From NCBI GenBank assembly GCA_008704415.1, contig VXIS01000067.1, positions 62,001 to 126,000 on the forward strand: DNA of 64,000 bases. Reading direction: 5' to 3'. Source of the DNA: Sphaerosporella brunnea. Its lineage: Eukaryota; Ascomycota; Pezizomycetes; Pezizales; Pyronemataceae. This document shows, piece by piece, positions 31,262 to 41,808 of this stretch. The notes under the pieces are model-generated. The model saw only the letters and a list, made by a program, of their open reading frames with translations, was not told where the DNA came from and searched no databases. Within the stretch, counting starts at the first letter, position 1, and each line of letters begins with the position of its first letter. The translations under genes and the position numbers were made by a program.

Positions 31262-32425
31262 TTACAACAGCGATCCAACCCTCTCTCTCTCCCTCAGCAT
31301 CTCGTCGGCCGTCCACCTGATATACACCCGCAACTTCGCATGGTCGCGTGCGCGCGCGTTCCCCTGATCTTCCGGACGGCACAAGAGCCTCTGGCCATCA
31401 ATCCACGGCTCATGCAGATCAGCGCCAGCGCTGATCATCGCGTCCACCAGCTCCCAGATCCACTCCCGTGGGGTGTATTCACCGTCCCGAGCACAGCAGC
31501 CGGTCAGCGACGAGGCGGTCATGATGGCCACACAGAGTGTCTGGCCCGTAAAGCCAGTAGGATGCAACTCCATCGAGATCTTCACCATCATGTGCAGCAG
31601 CAGCGGCGCCAGCTCTGTGAAGGGATACGGGAGGTCGTGAAGCTGCAGCAGGGAATGTAAGTAGATCCACATGTCGTCCGCGGATGTCACGAAGCTGCGC
31701 AGCCAGTCCAGCAGCTCGTGGTTCCCGCTCGTGAGCGGTTGTTCGTAGGCTTCGTCTGGTACATTGACACCCACGTCGAGAAGCGCCTGGATGGGGTCGC
31801 CAGTACATTGGCGGGATAGCAGGTAGCGCCACATAACATTTTCGCCGTCCGGGTAAGCCGGGCGCAGAGGCAGCCTGTGCAAAACAATCTCCAGCACATC
31901 TGGGCTTAGGAAGTGGTCACGCGCCGCAAGCTCGTCCAGTGCGTGCCCGCCCATGTTGGCCATGTCGAGGTCAATAACGGGGAACGGCTCGAGCCGGTCT
32001 AGCACCGCGAGGACATCGTGTGCCGACCGGCTGGGGTGGCGATCTCCCAGCAACGTGTGCTGGAATGGCGAGGTGGGCCACTCGAGCCCTGAGCAGCAAC
32101 ATGTGCCGCTCATCATCCTGTCCAGTGCTGCGGGCGCGTGCACTGCATACCACTGCAGTAGCAAGTGAAGCATGTCGTGGCGGGCATAGCTGCAGGCGCA
32201 GTGGATTGGCGTCGGGTACCGTTCCAACAAGCCTTCTTCCCACTCTTCGTGGGGTGATGCTGAAGCGCTCCTTTCTATCCGTGCAAGGAGAAGGTGGAGA
32301 ATATCAGCGCGGTCCATCCCGACAGCTGCGTTGAGTACACCGCAGTCCAGAGCGTACTGCGATGCTTCCACGCTGCAGTGGAGCGGCGCGATCAGTCTGT
32401 ATACCGTGGCTGAGGCTTCCGGCAT
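31262..32425 (-). CDS. Ankyrin-type helical repeat protein, 387 aa
   Basis: From ATG 32425 the frame is open for 387 codons to TAG; a GTG one codon earlier is less likely. Degenerate ankyrin repeats recur: VLNAAVGMDRADILHLLL, then TPIHCACSYARHDMLHLLL, a block with QALLDVGVNV, LLDWLRSF, and near the C-terminus ELVDAMISAGADLHEP. Spacing between helices is wider than in canonical 33-residue repeats. A basic tail (RWTADEMLRERERVGS) ends the protein. No F-box or catalytic domain is visible in this frame, so it is likely a protein-interaction scaffold; many fungal relatives carry an F-box before the repeats, which may lie in an unseen upstream exon. GC content is high compared with the surroundings. 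Intact. Confidence 0.7.
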   Translation of the reverse strand: MPEASATVYRLIAPLHCSVEASQYALDCGVLNAAVGMDRADILHLLLARIERSASASPHEEWEEGLLERYPTPIHCACSYARHDMLHLLLQWYAVHAPAALDRMMSGTCCCSGLEWPTSPFQHTLLGDRHPSRSAHDVLAVLDRLEPFPVIDLDMANMGGHALDELAARDHFLSPDVLEIVLHRLPLRPAYPDGENVMWRYLLSRQCTGDPIQALLDVGVNVPDEAYEQPLTSGNHELLDWLRSFVTSADDMWIYLHSLLQLHDLPYPFTELAPLLLHMMVKISMELHPTGFTGQTLCVAIMTASSLTGCCARDGEYTPREWIWELVDAMISAGADLHEPWIDGQRLLCRPEDQGNARARDHAKLRVYIRWTADEMLRERERVGSLL

Positions 32426-32481
32426 CACCCACTCGCTGGATCACAGCCGACACGGACGCCGGTCCCGCGGTGACTGCGAGG

Positions 32482-32934
32482 TCATTTTCGGGCTTCTTCT
32501 CCAGATGGATAGCCTTCTGCTGATGATGTCAGAGCGAATGCTCTTGGTGTTGGGGTCTGGGGGTTCACCTTGGGCTTGCGCTTACGTTTGTTGACATCGC
32601 GCTGAGCGGAGGAAGTAATAGTGGTCACGGGGGACGAGGGAACTATCGGTCAGTTGTCAGCCAAGTCTCGGTAGTGTGGCAGAGGTAGGTAGATACCGGT
32701 AGCTGGAGAGGTTTTACCGTCAGCAGCGGGAGTCACAACCGCAGCGTCGTCAGGAGCGTCAGCAGCGTGAGTAGCGCTCCACCAGCGCTTGGCTCCACTT
32801 GGTGTGGTTGCCCTGTTGGACCACCACGTCTCGTGGGCGACGCAGTGGTGCTCGAGCTCAACGGACAGCTTTTGGACTTCGGCGGAGTCGACGCCGAGCC
32901 TCTCAAAGAGGTCTTTGTAAGTGGAATTTCCCAT
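32482..32934 (-). CDS. Small two-exon gene with a basic C-terminus, 132 aa
   Basis: Exon 1 runs from ATG at 32934 to 32697; a 54-nt intron (GTATCT donor, CTGAC branch-like site, TAG acceptor, 32696-32643) is followed by exon 2 to TGA at 32482-32484. The spliced length of 399 nt is a clean multiple of three, and reading without the splice stops a few codons after the donor. The N-terminal half begins MGNSTYKDLFERLGVDSAEV and is predicted helical with three WW or W pairs (TWWSN, RWWS); exon 2 holds a nuclear-localisation-like KRKRKPK. No family recognised. It lies 57 bp upstream of the ankyrin-type gene on the same strand, so the two could also be parts of one spliced gene. Confidence 0.55.
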
Positions 32935-33215
32935 CTGGTCATGTTAGCCACCAAATACCAGCGATGCGAAGATCAGCGAAAACAGAAAACCAACCTGACT
33001 GTGTTCCACAAAGTCGCCATTTATCCGCCATCCGTTGAGTCGATAATACGGGGACAAGGCAGGTACGCTTACATTGCGTTTGTAGTTTTTTCGTTTGTGA
33101 AGTTTTCGTATGGAAGATGTGTGGGTAGGTGAGGTGAGCAGTGGAAACGCCACGTTTCCGTGAACCGCCGGGAGAGCCCGACCACATGAAGACGATCTGC
33201 GCTTTTAGCGTTGCC

Positions 33216-33345
33216 CTGGATAACCGGGCCCGTGCGGCACCTGTCAGATATCCAGGCTTCGTGAACCTCGGCGCGAACCTATCAGGCTGCACCAACCCGT
33301 CAGCCCGACCTGATGCACTCTGTCGGGCTGGCGGGCGCCCGGAAT
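33216..33345 (+). repeat. hAT 3'-terminal repeat, copy 2 of 3 (inverted)
   Basis: Inverse complement of the family at 481-703 and 38316-38535: the run from ATAACCGGGCCCG through CAGATATCCAGG to CCTGATGCACTC follows the same order with substitutions and small gaps. Confidence 0.6.
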
Positions 33346-33418
33346 ATTGCCGCCCCTGGATGACAGACTATAAGGGCAGGTTCTTTGCCGTGTGGGAAAT
33401 AGCACGACACGTTGTGAC

Positions 33419-33928
33419 TCACTGGCCAGCACTCGGCTGCTCACCCCCCCTGCGCTTGCCGGAACCATCACGAACATTGGCTCGACGCGCCTCTGGCAGA
33501 GCAAGCGGTGACCGCGTGGAGTTCACCATGCGACGTGGGCCTTTCAGGTTTTTCTTGATTGTTTTCCGGATGCTTTGAAAGAACATGTTCATCAACCCTG
33601 CGCGGAGGTTTTCAGAAATAGTAGCCCACCTGCAGAATGCGGTTTGCATGCTTTCAGTGACGTTCCAGGTTCCGATAACGTCGTAGAACGTCACCTGGAG
33701 GGTTGCAGAGGTCATGCACGCAAGCATTGTAGTTCTTGCGTTCTCGCACCGCGTAGGAATCTTGCCGATCACTGAGAGGCTGTTCAGTTCTGTTTCTGCA
33801 CTGATGGCAATATAGTAACTGCGCCGATTCGTTAGTTGGCCTTCCATGAATTGGAACCACTCCTCGAAGTTGCCGCCATTCTGCAGGATGCCACTGGCGT
33901 GAGCGTCTTCGCTGCCGTTGGAGCTCAT
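33419..33928 (-). pseudogene. Copia-type gag-like ORF, probable
   Basis: The minus strand from ATG 33928 is open for 169 codons. The first 60 residues (NGGNFEEWFQFMEGQL, then RRSYYIAIS) resemble the Ty1/copia gag start, in which a short loop, an NxxxW motif and an amphipathic helix precede a helical domain; further on AFCRWATISENLRAGLMNMF could be a helix of that domain. No CCHC knuckle and no pol follow: the frame ends in a basic Arg/Ser-rich tail beyond which lies another repeat. The call rests on the N-terminal pattern only; a host protein is possible. Confidence 0.4.
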
Positions 33929-34182
33929 GTTGATATTGGAGTGTGAACAAGTGGGGGTAGATTGGGCCGATTTCTACAACAGGAGCGAGTTCAAATAAAC
34001 TCACAGCAGGTTGTGATGCATTCAAAGGCGTCCAGTTTGAGACCGGGTACAATGTACTGCAGAGGTGCTATCCGCCCCACACATTCAATTGACGCGGTGA
34101 GTGAATTTACCCCACGGATGCAATCAACTGGGAATGAATGACAGCAATTGCCTTGTGTATTTGTTTGAACCGCATACACCCA

Positions 34183-34255
34183 GCATAACACCCCGAAACC
34201 TACGAAAAGAGTAGAATACCACCGAATGTTTGGCTTTTCCAGGATACCACAATAT
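34183..34255 (+). repeat. Dispersed 70-bp repeat, copy 1
   Basis: Similar to 41809-41880 in the same orientation; shared pieces are CGAAACCT, ATACCACCGAAT and TCCAGGAT. It lies 5' of the copia-like gag and could be part of that element's flank. Confidence 0.5.
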
Positions 34256-34469
34256 ACGGCGAGCGTAGGTTACAGTAATAGTCTGTTCACGGTGATTTTC
34301 ATTGCCAGCTAGGTCGTCTCTCTACATATGGGGGCGGGTATAGGTACGCGCAGTCCGCGGTCGAACGGGTCACAGCGGCCTGCCTTGTCCAACGGGGCTC
34401 CATCATCATCGAGCAAGAGGTGACAGCTATCATGGATGCCGTCATGTGATTGCAGCCGACCAATAATGC

Positions 34470-35010
34470 ACATTCAGTCTATACAGACGGTTCCAGACTC
34501 GACAACGGCAACTGTGGATACTCAGCCGTCACCAGCAACAGCTCCGAGCAGGGATGATGGTCGAACAGTGCTGGGTACATCGGGGACAACAAGGAGGCCT
34601 ACGACGCTGAGCTTTTCGGAATTGCAGCAGGCCTCGAGCTAGAATATCGGCCCCTACCTGCGGGTATGTCTGCCGGCACGCTCCGTATCTTCACAGACGC
34701 ACAGGCTCCCCTCGGAAGTCTAAGAACGCGCTGGTGTCACGCTTCTTTCAGCTACGACCTGGCAAGGCCCCGACAGGCCCTTAGCTTCTCATGACTGGCA
34801 TTCGACCGCGCAACAGATGTTAGTGAGCAGCGCGGGGACGGCCCAGACCTGCGATCGTCTGCAACAGGTGGATGAGCGAATAGATGATCCTATGGAAGGC
34901 GGTTAATGACGTCACGAAAGAGGGGCGGCAGAAGCGCCGGGCGAGTGCGTCCACAGACGATTTGCGGGCAGATGACAGCTGTACGGAACGGAAATCCTAC
35001 GGACTGTCCA
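34470..35010 (+). pseudogene. LINE fragment: RNase H and C-terminal tail
   Basis: RNase H reads VYTDGSRLDNGNCGYSAVTS, then after a TGA in place of Trp or Arg, GYIGDNKEAYDAELFGIAAG and LRIFTDAQAPLGSLRT. The catalytic Asp (TDGS) and Glu (AEL) are present. The tail after a decayed stretch holds LWKAVNDVTKEG and LRADDSCTE, shared with the fragment at 43500-44110. It closely resembles the copy at 15.97-16.15 kb, so all three belong to one LINE family. Frameshifts and stops rule out function. Confidence 0.75.
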
Positions 35011-36663
35011 ACCCACTATGCAAAACTCGCGTACTACCGCGCGCCTACGCGCCTCGTGCCGGCTGATGAATGTCACTCCACCCGGCAGCGGCGCTCGTAC
35101 TCTTTCCACCTTTACACTTCACAACACTGCTCTATTCGTCCCAACCGGGTGAATCTCTTGTTTGCCCCTACGCTGCTTCCCCGTCATCGAAGTTGTCACC
35201 CTCGCTGCTACCGCTGCCAAACGCGATGTGACAGCTGCTACCGCCATCGCGGTGTCAGTGCCCACAACTGCGGCTCGACCCCGCTCGAATACGCAGGCAC
35301 CTAGATGCGTGTGCACAGGGGGCCAGAGCTGAGCCAGTCACCAATCGCAACCATTGAAATGTTCAAGTTCGCCATTCTAATGTTGAAGTTGCAGGTCGGC
35401 GGCAGGTCGCCCCCAACAGGCAATCGCTGTGAAGAACAAAGTGGTTGCTAGTGAGGGGGAACGAACTGCTATTGCAAATACTCAATGCGGTTGAAGCGGC
35501 CGGGCTTGGGTAGACACGGCGCGAGGGGATGTGGATTAGGTTTCAACATTAGAAACGGAACGGTCCGCGGTACACGTAAGGATGTAGTCTCTTAGGGGTG
35601 TTTAACAAACATGCAGTAATTATGCAGCATACAGTCGTCCGAGAGTTGAAATTGACAGGATACCCCCGACCCAAAAACGTATGTAGGATACCCCCCAACT
35701 ATTTTGCCTTCGCTTTCGCGTGTTCAGTGGGCTTGCCTTACAACTACCAGTAGGTCTTACGTCTGCAGTCGCTTCATGATGTAATGATTGCCAGATACAA
35801 TACACCGGCGGCCTTCCATCTGCCTCAACTCGCAAAAGAATTGCGCCTGTCCCGACAAAAAAAAACAACGGGCAACTACCAGCCGTCAGATGTGAGGTCG
35901 TGTACAGGAATTCGCATAGTGACCAACGTTGTTGCATGTGCTGCATCTTGGTGGTGCCCTAGGCACCTGGTAGCACGCGAGGTTTGGATAGTGGGTTGGA
36001 TAGTCCGTAGGATTCCTAGTCCGTAGGCTTCCCGGTACCGAAGCCCTGACCTCTTCTCCTAAACATTTTACTCAGCGGTCCCGAATCTCCTTAGTCCGTC
36101 GACCTATTCGGTACAATTTCCTTGATATATTTGCTTAGACGCGCCGCAGGCCCCAGCAGTCAGCCTAGTCTAACAGGAAGCATAGTCTCTTCTCGCTGAC
36201 ATATGTCATGGCCACCCGTGCCACTACAAACCCACAGCGTCGTGGCGCGCTCTCAGGAACTTCAGCTCGACCCTCTTTCGCCCGCTTGCCCCGTTGTCTA
36301 TGTGCTTCATAATTTCGCATCCGCTTCCTCTTCGGACGTCCATGATTCTGTATTTTGGCTTTAATGACTGCCCATGCTATAGTGACCGTCTCATGGTTGC
36401 CTTCAATAGTAGTTGGAACCAAGAGAACATGCCATTGTAAACGTACCGTAACAGGCTGGAAACAGCGGTAAGTACTCGACAATCTTTTCTGAGGCTCACG
36501 GACAAAGCAACACTCGCTGGAACCTGGAGGTTTTGGTACTGGTGCTTAACAAAAAAAGGGTTGAGCGTTGACATCTGGATCCGTAGGCTCAAACCTCTCT
36601 ATCCAGGTGGGAAGGAGTTGAAATCTCCTGCGTGCCACCGCCAATCATCGGTTCTGAAGCACC
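35011..36663. other. Unassigned region
   Basis: No motif-bearing frame. Around 35670 and 35690 the phrase GGATACCCCC occurs twice 35 bp apart; otherwise nothing stands out. Confidence 0.4.
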
Positions 36664-36866
36664 CAGTGTTCCCCACGGTCCGTCTGGTCCAGTCCTGGCT
36701 TGCGACTGGACTGGACGACGCGCGGTCCAGTCCACACCTCAGACTACGACCGACTGCAATATCTGAGATGGACTGCTGTCGACGGCGGTCCCTCGTCGCC
36801 TGTGGTCGACCGCAGTTGACTACAGTCCAAACAGCTCATGATTCCCGCTGGGACGCACAGATAAGC
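36664..36866 (-). mobile_element. Truncated hAT end (same family as 10389-11178)
   Basis: It starts with the TIR CAGTGTTCCCCACGG and follows, base for base with few changes, the inverse complement of 10972-11178. Identity ends at CAGATAAG near 36866 and no second TIR appears, so the rest was lost or replaced by the foldback element that begins about 20 bp further on. Confidence 0.85.
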
Positions 36867-36884
36867 CCTAGGGTATAAGATTTT

Positions 36885-37088
36885 GGTGTGGTGTGGTTTA
36901 AAAGGCACCACAAGAGCGTGTTACGTAGTTTAAATGTCACACCGCGGTGTCAAAATCGTGCCGTTTAAACTACAAAACCTCTTATCGTCGTGGCATAGAA
37001 AAAGTGTCGTGCCAAATAAACCACGCGGAGTGTCAAAGCCACGATGAAAAGAGGGGTCACGACAAAGTCGTGCCAAAGACACCACACA
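36885..37088. mobile_element. Foldback or MITE-like element, about 200 bp
   Basis: Outer ends GTGTGGTGT (36886-36894) and ACACCACAC (37080-37088) are inverse complements and the similarity continues inward (GGCACCAC against GTCGTGCC). Inside are nested palindromes: GTAGTTTAAA at 36925-36934 with TTTAAACTAC at 36964-36973, and a perfect ACACCGCGGTGT at 36939-36950. The motif GTCGTG(G/C)CA recurs several times in both orientations. No coding frame. No target duplication could be assigned, so the class is open. Confidence 0.55.
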
Positions 37089-37448
37089 ATTGAACCAGAC
37101 ACATCAATTACGAATTCGCCACGACGAACGACACCACATTTGGAGGAAAGCTAAGCAGATTTGAGGGGACGGGAGGTTCCGCGGTTGTCCCTTCTTTAAA
37201 TTTCCGGCCTTCCGCTTCTCCACCCTTTCTTTTCCTGAACCTTCAACGCCAATCATTCTTCAACACCAATCATCCTTCATCAGCCATCACTCGGCTTGTT
37301 TCGTGCTCCACGGGTGAGTTTCCACGCGCAGCAGAACAGTCAATTCCGCTGAAATCGTGCTGCTTCTAGAGCTCGCTGGAGTTAACAGGCAGCGGAACAG
37401 AGCTGATCCCGCTACCCCATTCCGGCTGCTGCCCCCGTCAGTTTCCAC
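37089..37448. other. Unassigned, pyrimidine-rich stretch
   Basis: A CT-rich run with CTTCAACACCAATCAT repeats lies at about 37205-37300, then a GTGAGT...CTAG interval (about 37313-37368) that could be an intron, but no coding frame could be attached. Confidence 0.35.
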
Positions 37449-38027
37449 TCATGCTGTTGCTGAACATTCAACGAAGGATGCTGGGCGGGAGCGGTCGTCA
37501 GGGGTGCTCACGGTGGGTCTGGATGGTCCTCCGGTGTTGTGGGCGATGTCCTCGGCAGTGGTGGGCGCCACCGTCTCTCGCACGGGTTCCTCGTGATAGT
37601 CAAACGCCCGAACAGGAGAGGTCTGTCGAGGTGCAACCTGTGGTTGCGCTCCGCCGACCTGCCTCTCCATACGGGCGATCAGCTTGTTGACATCATCGGT
37701 CCTGCGTTGGATAGCCTATCGGTTTTCATGGTGCTGGAATCGTTCCAGCACCGGTTGACGAAGATGGGGAGGGAGGAGCTCTGCAAGCATCTTATGGCGT
37801 TGCACCGCAACGCTATAAGAGTTGAGAGCGGCTTTTAGGTGGCGGTCGACAGGCATGTTGCATAGAATGTGTGATGGCTGTCGATGTGGTTGTGTGGGAA
37901 GATGATGATGGAGGTGTCGGGGCGAGGCGCGTGCAATAGATAGTTCCCCCAAGGGCTTGGACCCTCCTCTTGTATCTGTGACATATAATTGCACCCGACG
38001 TTTGTCCACCAATAGGACAGAAAGCAT
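37449..38027 (-). pseudogene. Unidentified ORF with one in-frame stop
   Basis: The minus-strand frame is open from 38027 to 37449 apart from a TAG at 37716-37718 (CAG to TAG fits). It contains DRHLKAALNSYSVAVQRHKM, ELLPPHLRQPVLERF and, after the stop, a possible coiled coil with RRTDDVNKLIARMERQVGG, then a Pro/Thr-rich end. A helical domain, Pro-rich stretch and coiled coil recall the paralogous pair at 50 and 54 kb, but the diagnostic LLRT motif is absent. Function unknown. Confidence 0.3.
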
Positions 38028-38315
38028 CTGATGAGATAGCTGAGTGCTAAACTGATGATGGGGGTGTCACATAATAACGACTTGTACCTGGTCGACCATT
38101 GTGAGCTCCACTGCGCACAACATGGCGCAGAGTGGTGTATTATGATGTGTATAGTCCGCATTCCACCGTGAACGATGTTGACTGATCCCCTAGCCTCCCG
38201 CACCTTTATCCTTGTACCAAAATATTGAGACCTTCAACAAAGAAATAGGCCCGTAACTACAACTCAAATGCAAGTCCGCCAGGGTTGAGTCACATCACAT
38301 CCTCTGACTCCCAGG

Positions 38316-38535
38316 GCGGTCAATAGTGCTGCCGGCCGGCAGGTCAAACTGATCCCCACGGAGTGCGTCAGGTGAGGCCGGTGATGTTGCAAGCCCGACA
38401 GGTTCGGGCCAGTATAAGACAAACCTGGATATCTGATAGGCGCGGGCCGGTGCCCGGTATCCTGAATTAAGGTCGGGTCGGTCATTGTGCCGAACGGGGG
38501 GCCACTAAGAGCGCTGATCGTTCGGTGCTCGTTCT
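38316..38535 (-). repeat. hAT 3'-terminal repeat, copy 3 of 3
   Basis: Nearly collinear with 481-703 (GGTCAATAG, GACAGGTTCGGGCC, GATATCTGATAGG, GTCATTGTGCCGAAC, GGCCACTAAGAGCGCT). Similarity stops near 38535 where a different, plus-strand hAT fragment begins, so this is a junction of two elements. Confidence 0.65.
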
Positions 38536-38547
38536 GCCGCCGCTAAA

Positions 38548-39039
38548 GTGTCGATCGCAATCGAAAGACTGCTTGAAGAATGGGCCTGGCAGAAGAAAGA
38601 GCGCGCCCACTTGGCAAGCTCCCAAGTCGATGCATTGGAGCGATTTGAGCAACTCCCGGTCGAAGGTTTTGTTTGCATGCAAGACTACTGGGTTAAAGCG
38701 ATGGGCCAAGGTTCCAATGGGACGTTCGGGCGAGATTTGCCTCGCATGGGAGTTGAGCTCAATGCGATTCCAGTGATGTCTGCGGAAGCAGAACGTGCGT
38801 TCAGGTGGTGAGAGTCTCCTTTGAAGTTGGTGTTGATGGAAGCATCACTAACACTTCCCAGGGGTCGATACACTTTTACGGATCAGCGGGGTTCCTCGGG
38901 AGACGATGTTATTGAACCCATAGAATGCCTCAAATCCTGGGCGAGGGGAGATCTGGTATATGCGGCGGGTTCTGAAATTCTTCAGGTTGAGCGTATGCTG
39001 AGTGACTTGGAACAGCGGGCGGCAGAGATGGAGGGGTAG
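38548..39039 (+). pseudogene. hAT transposase C-terminal part with an intron
   Basis: Frame open from 38548: IERLLEEWAWQKKE, ERFEQLPVEGF, then IPVMSAEAERAF, the SAEAER core of the hAT dimerisation domain. The frame stops at once (TGA), but a canonical intron fits: donor GTGAGA at 38808, branch CACTAAC, acceptor CCCAG ending at 38861 (54 nt). Splicing joins it to GRYTFTDQRGSSGDDVIE and IECLKSWARGDLV, giving the expected order SAExERxF...R...CLKSW. The frame then ends normally (TAG 39037) after a short coiled tail. The catalytic part is missing, so the copy is incomplete, but this stretch itself is not broken. Confidence 0.75.
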
Positions 39040-39529
39040 CTGGAGGTCCTTCAGGTTGTTGAATCTGTATCTCGTGTTCATGTTACTTTCCTTGATGTAT
39101 GGGTAAGCAAAAAACTACAGATGCCTGGAGGGCCAGCCGGGCGCCGGGTACTTCTGGGCCTGGCGGGTGCCCGTAGGTGATCCAAGAAGCCTGGTCCAAA
39201 CGGGCCGTAATTTCAAAAGGCCGTCTCTATCAGGCCAGTTCAGGTTGCACTCAAAGTTGGACTGGCCGGACTTTTGAGAAGCTCGTCCTCCAGCTCTCAC
39301 AGCTGCTCCTCATTGACGTCTACCCACCGGATGGGCTGTCGTCTGGTGGCCCCAGCTCAGTCTAGCATACGTCAATTGATATATATAAACATCAATTTGT
39401 TCGTTTTTTCCGTGGTGGAAGGACGTGTCTTGTTGACTGTGGCTCTGGTGGCACATCCCACGGCACCTGCTATGACTAAGGTGGCTGTATGTGGCGTTAC
39501 ATCCCAAGTTGCCAGCTTTACGTTACAAG

Positions 39530-40333
39530 TAGTCATGGACATACGCTGAGCCGGCTCGAGCTCGAAGCTCGAGCCTCAAGCAGAGCCCAGCGGACCTGAC
39601 CCTTCGGCGAGCTGAGCCCGCTCGAGCCTGTCGCCTGACGAGTGGAGCTTTTGCTCGAGCCTTTGGTTATAGCTAGCTAGGTAGGGAGAGACATCCTGTC
39701 CGCGGGGCGAAGATGAAAAGTGCAGGCCCGAAGCGCGTTGATCGAGCACATTCTGTAGAATTCCATCATCGCAGTTTTACTGCTCAAAGGCTGGCTCAAT
39801 CCCAAGAGCCTCGATGACTGGGAACTTCGCGGCATCAATAATCATTCTACAAACATCAGGGACGCCGCCGATGGACAGAGACAGGTTGAGGATGCTTTCA
39901 GTAGCGAGGATGAGGATGCGGGAAAGGGCTCGGCGCGGCGGCCGGTGAGAGCGTGGGTAGGGCGGCCGGTCACAGCACGGGTTCATGCCAGTCACACCAC
40001 CCAAGCCGGAGCGAACGCGGGGATGTTCGCGATTGTGACCATGGTGATGGCCAGGACCATCAGGACGAGGGCGACGGCGAGGGCATGGACGCAGAGCAGG
40101 AAGCTGAGCTAGACGGACTGGATTCCGGATCCGATCTGTCGGATATATCCCAATAGCACGACTGTAATGCCACTGTGTACAACCTCTTATTTACCGGCTC
40201 GTACATCATAAATTGTTTGGCAGTTCGAGCCAAAGCTCGAGCTTTTCAGGCTTGGCTGGGCTTGAGGAGCCCATGTTCCAACAAGCCGAGCTGGCACGTG
40301 CCTCCTGGCTCGGTTCGGCTGTTGTCCACACGA
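39530..40333 (+). mobile_element. hAT element, deletion derivative, perfect 8-bp TSD
   Basis: Flanked by GTTACAAG at 39522-39529 and 40334-40341. The left end TAGTCATGGACATACG and the right end (inverse complement TCGTGTGGACAACAGCC) are imperfect inverted repeats. Both subterminal parts are full of GGCTCGAGCC, AGCTCGAGC and similar palindromic motifs. Only the C-terminal part of a transposase remains inside. It belongs with the 63369 element (same ends and subterminal motif) and the lone end at 11820-11957. Length 804 bp. Confidence 0.88.
39771..40156 (+). pseudogene. hAT transposase C-terminus with acidic tail
   Basis: It begins AVLLLKGWLNPKSLDDWELR, the same block as AAVLLLRSWLN in the copy at 63562-63999, then after a frame change ends GEGMDAEQEAELDGLDSG and SDLSDIS. 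The acidic, Ser/Asp-rich end is a shared mark of this hAT family. Frameshifts are present and the catalytic region is deleted. Confidence 0.75.
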
Positions 40334-40341
40334 GTTACAAG

Positions 40342-41808
40342 TTGACAGTAACGTGCTCAACTTTACGGTAATTTTACATCCCTATTTCAAACAGCATCCG
40401 CCGTTAAGAAGGATGACAAGATTCCATTCTGGAGACGCCGAACCAGATCTGGATGAGCTTTTGAACAGTCACGCTAACATCTCAAGTGCGCATAGTTGAA
40501 CGGTACCGCGTGCCGCCCTTCAGTGCCTGTTTTTCGAAAGATACTGGAGTCCGATAGGCAAATCCGGTTTTGTTTTTTTGTTTCGGCTCTTCAAATGCTC
40601 ATTATTGTGCCAGCTGGGGTAGCGGGAATGCGCCCCCAGTCGTCAAATTCTCCCACGATTCCAATGAGGAGACCCAGTACCATGTATCTATGTACTGGCT
40701 GAGAATCCGTGGCGGGCATGTGCTGTGGGGTGGCATGTCGTTCATTGAATGATAGTCTGTCGCAGTTGTATCGTTACTAGGAAGCTGTAGTTTCACATAA
40801 GCAGTATCGCGTGCAAATATCCAGCCCATTGCAGTCAGATATTCCCTGGCTTCCGGGTGCTGGACTACGTCAGATTACAAACAAGGATCAGAATACTGTA
40901 GAATTTCTTATATACATTTGCCCGAGTTATCCATGGTCGGGTAGGTAAACGCGTGGTTATCGCTTGGAACCTAGATCTGCAACGGAGTGATAACCCTTGT
41001 GTATTCAGTACGTGTTATACCTCTCAGTTGCTGATGGCAAGTGTTGGAGCTGGACGGCCAATGCAGTCGGTGACATTTGCCCCTTCCAATCACGCCACCG
41101 CTGATCCTCGAAACCATAGAGTCGGTCGCGTGACCTGGTTGGCACATACGTGCGGTAACCACGGAATGATAACCCCGTTGGGGTGCGGATATGACCATAT
41201 GTTATGATAGCCACACACTGGGTTTGCATATAAAGTCCCGACCCACTCGATGATGCACCCCACTTGATAGTGGATCCTGGGAACTCCAAACAAGGAGTCT
41301 AACACCCTCATTGATAAAACAAGGTGACGCGTCAAAGTCAAAGACCCAAGGGCGCTATAAGATACAGAAGCGAGGGCGCCTGAATAGATACGGCGCCAGT
41401 TTCCCGGTTTCTAGACAGATCAAAAGCTCAATACAATCCTCAATTATATTTTTCCCACATGGATTGAGAAGATAAGACATAATCTACGCGGCGATGCCAA
41501 TTTCCCGGTCCCGTCTTGTGAGATTCTGCGTTGTGCCCGCCACGACCCACACCCCTCGCTCCACAATACTGCCTTCCAACTCGGCACCGAACAAAGTCCG
41601 CTCTAACGTCTGATTACCTGTCACAGCGACCGCGACTGACCCTCTGCATTCTGATAAAGAATGCTGGGAAGTAAAAAAAAAGCGCAAAATTGGCAGGAAA
41701 GGGCCAGGCGGAAGAGGCGTAAAAACGGGGCGTCGCCACAGCCGTAGAGCGCGGAAATATATTTGTGAATTTTCCTTCATTGTTTCATATTTCGGCATCT
41801 GTCCAGCA
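40342..41808. other. Unassigned; possible solo LTR near 41200-41475
   Basis: Around 41200-41475 there is a TGTTATGATAGCC start, a CATATAAAGTCC TATA-like motif at 41228 and an AT-rich end. Without a partner or a target duplication it cannot be called. The rest shows nothing. Confidence 0.3.

Noticed and set aside
41200..41475. Possible solo LTR (TGTTATGATAGCC start, TATA-like box, AT-rich end)
   Set aside because: No matching 5-bp duplication at any TG...CA boundary tested and no second copy in the window.
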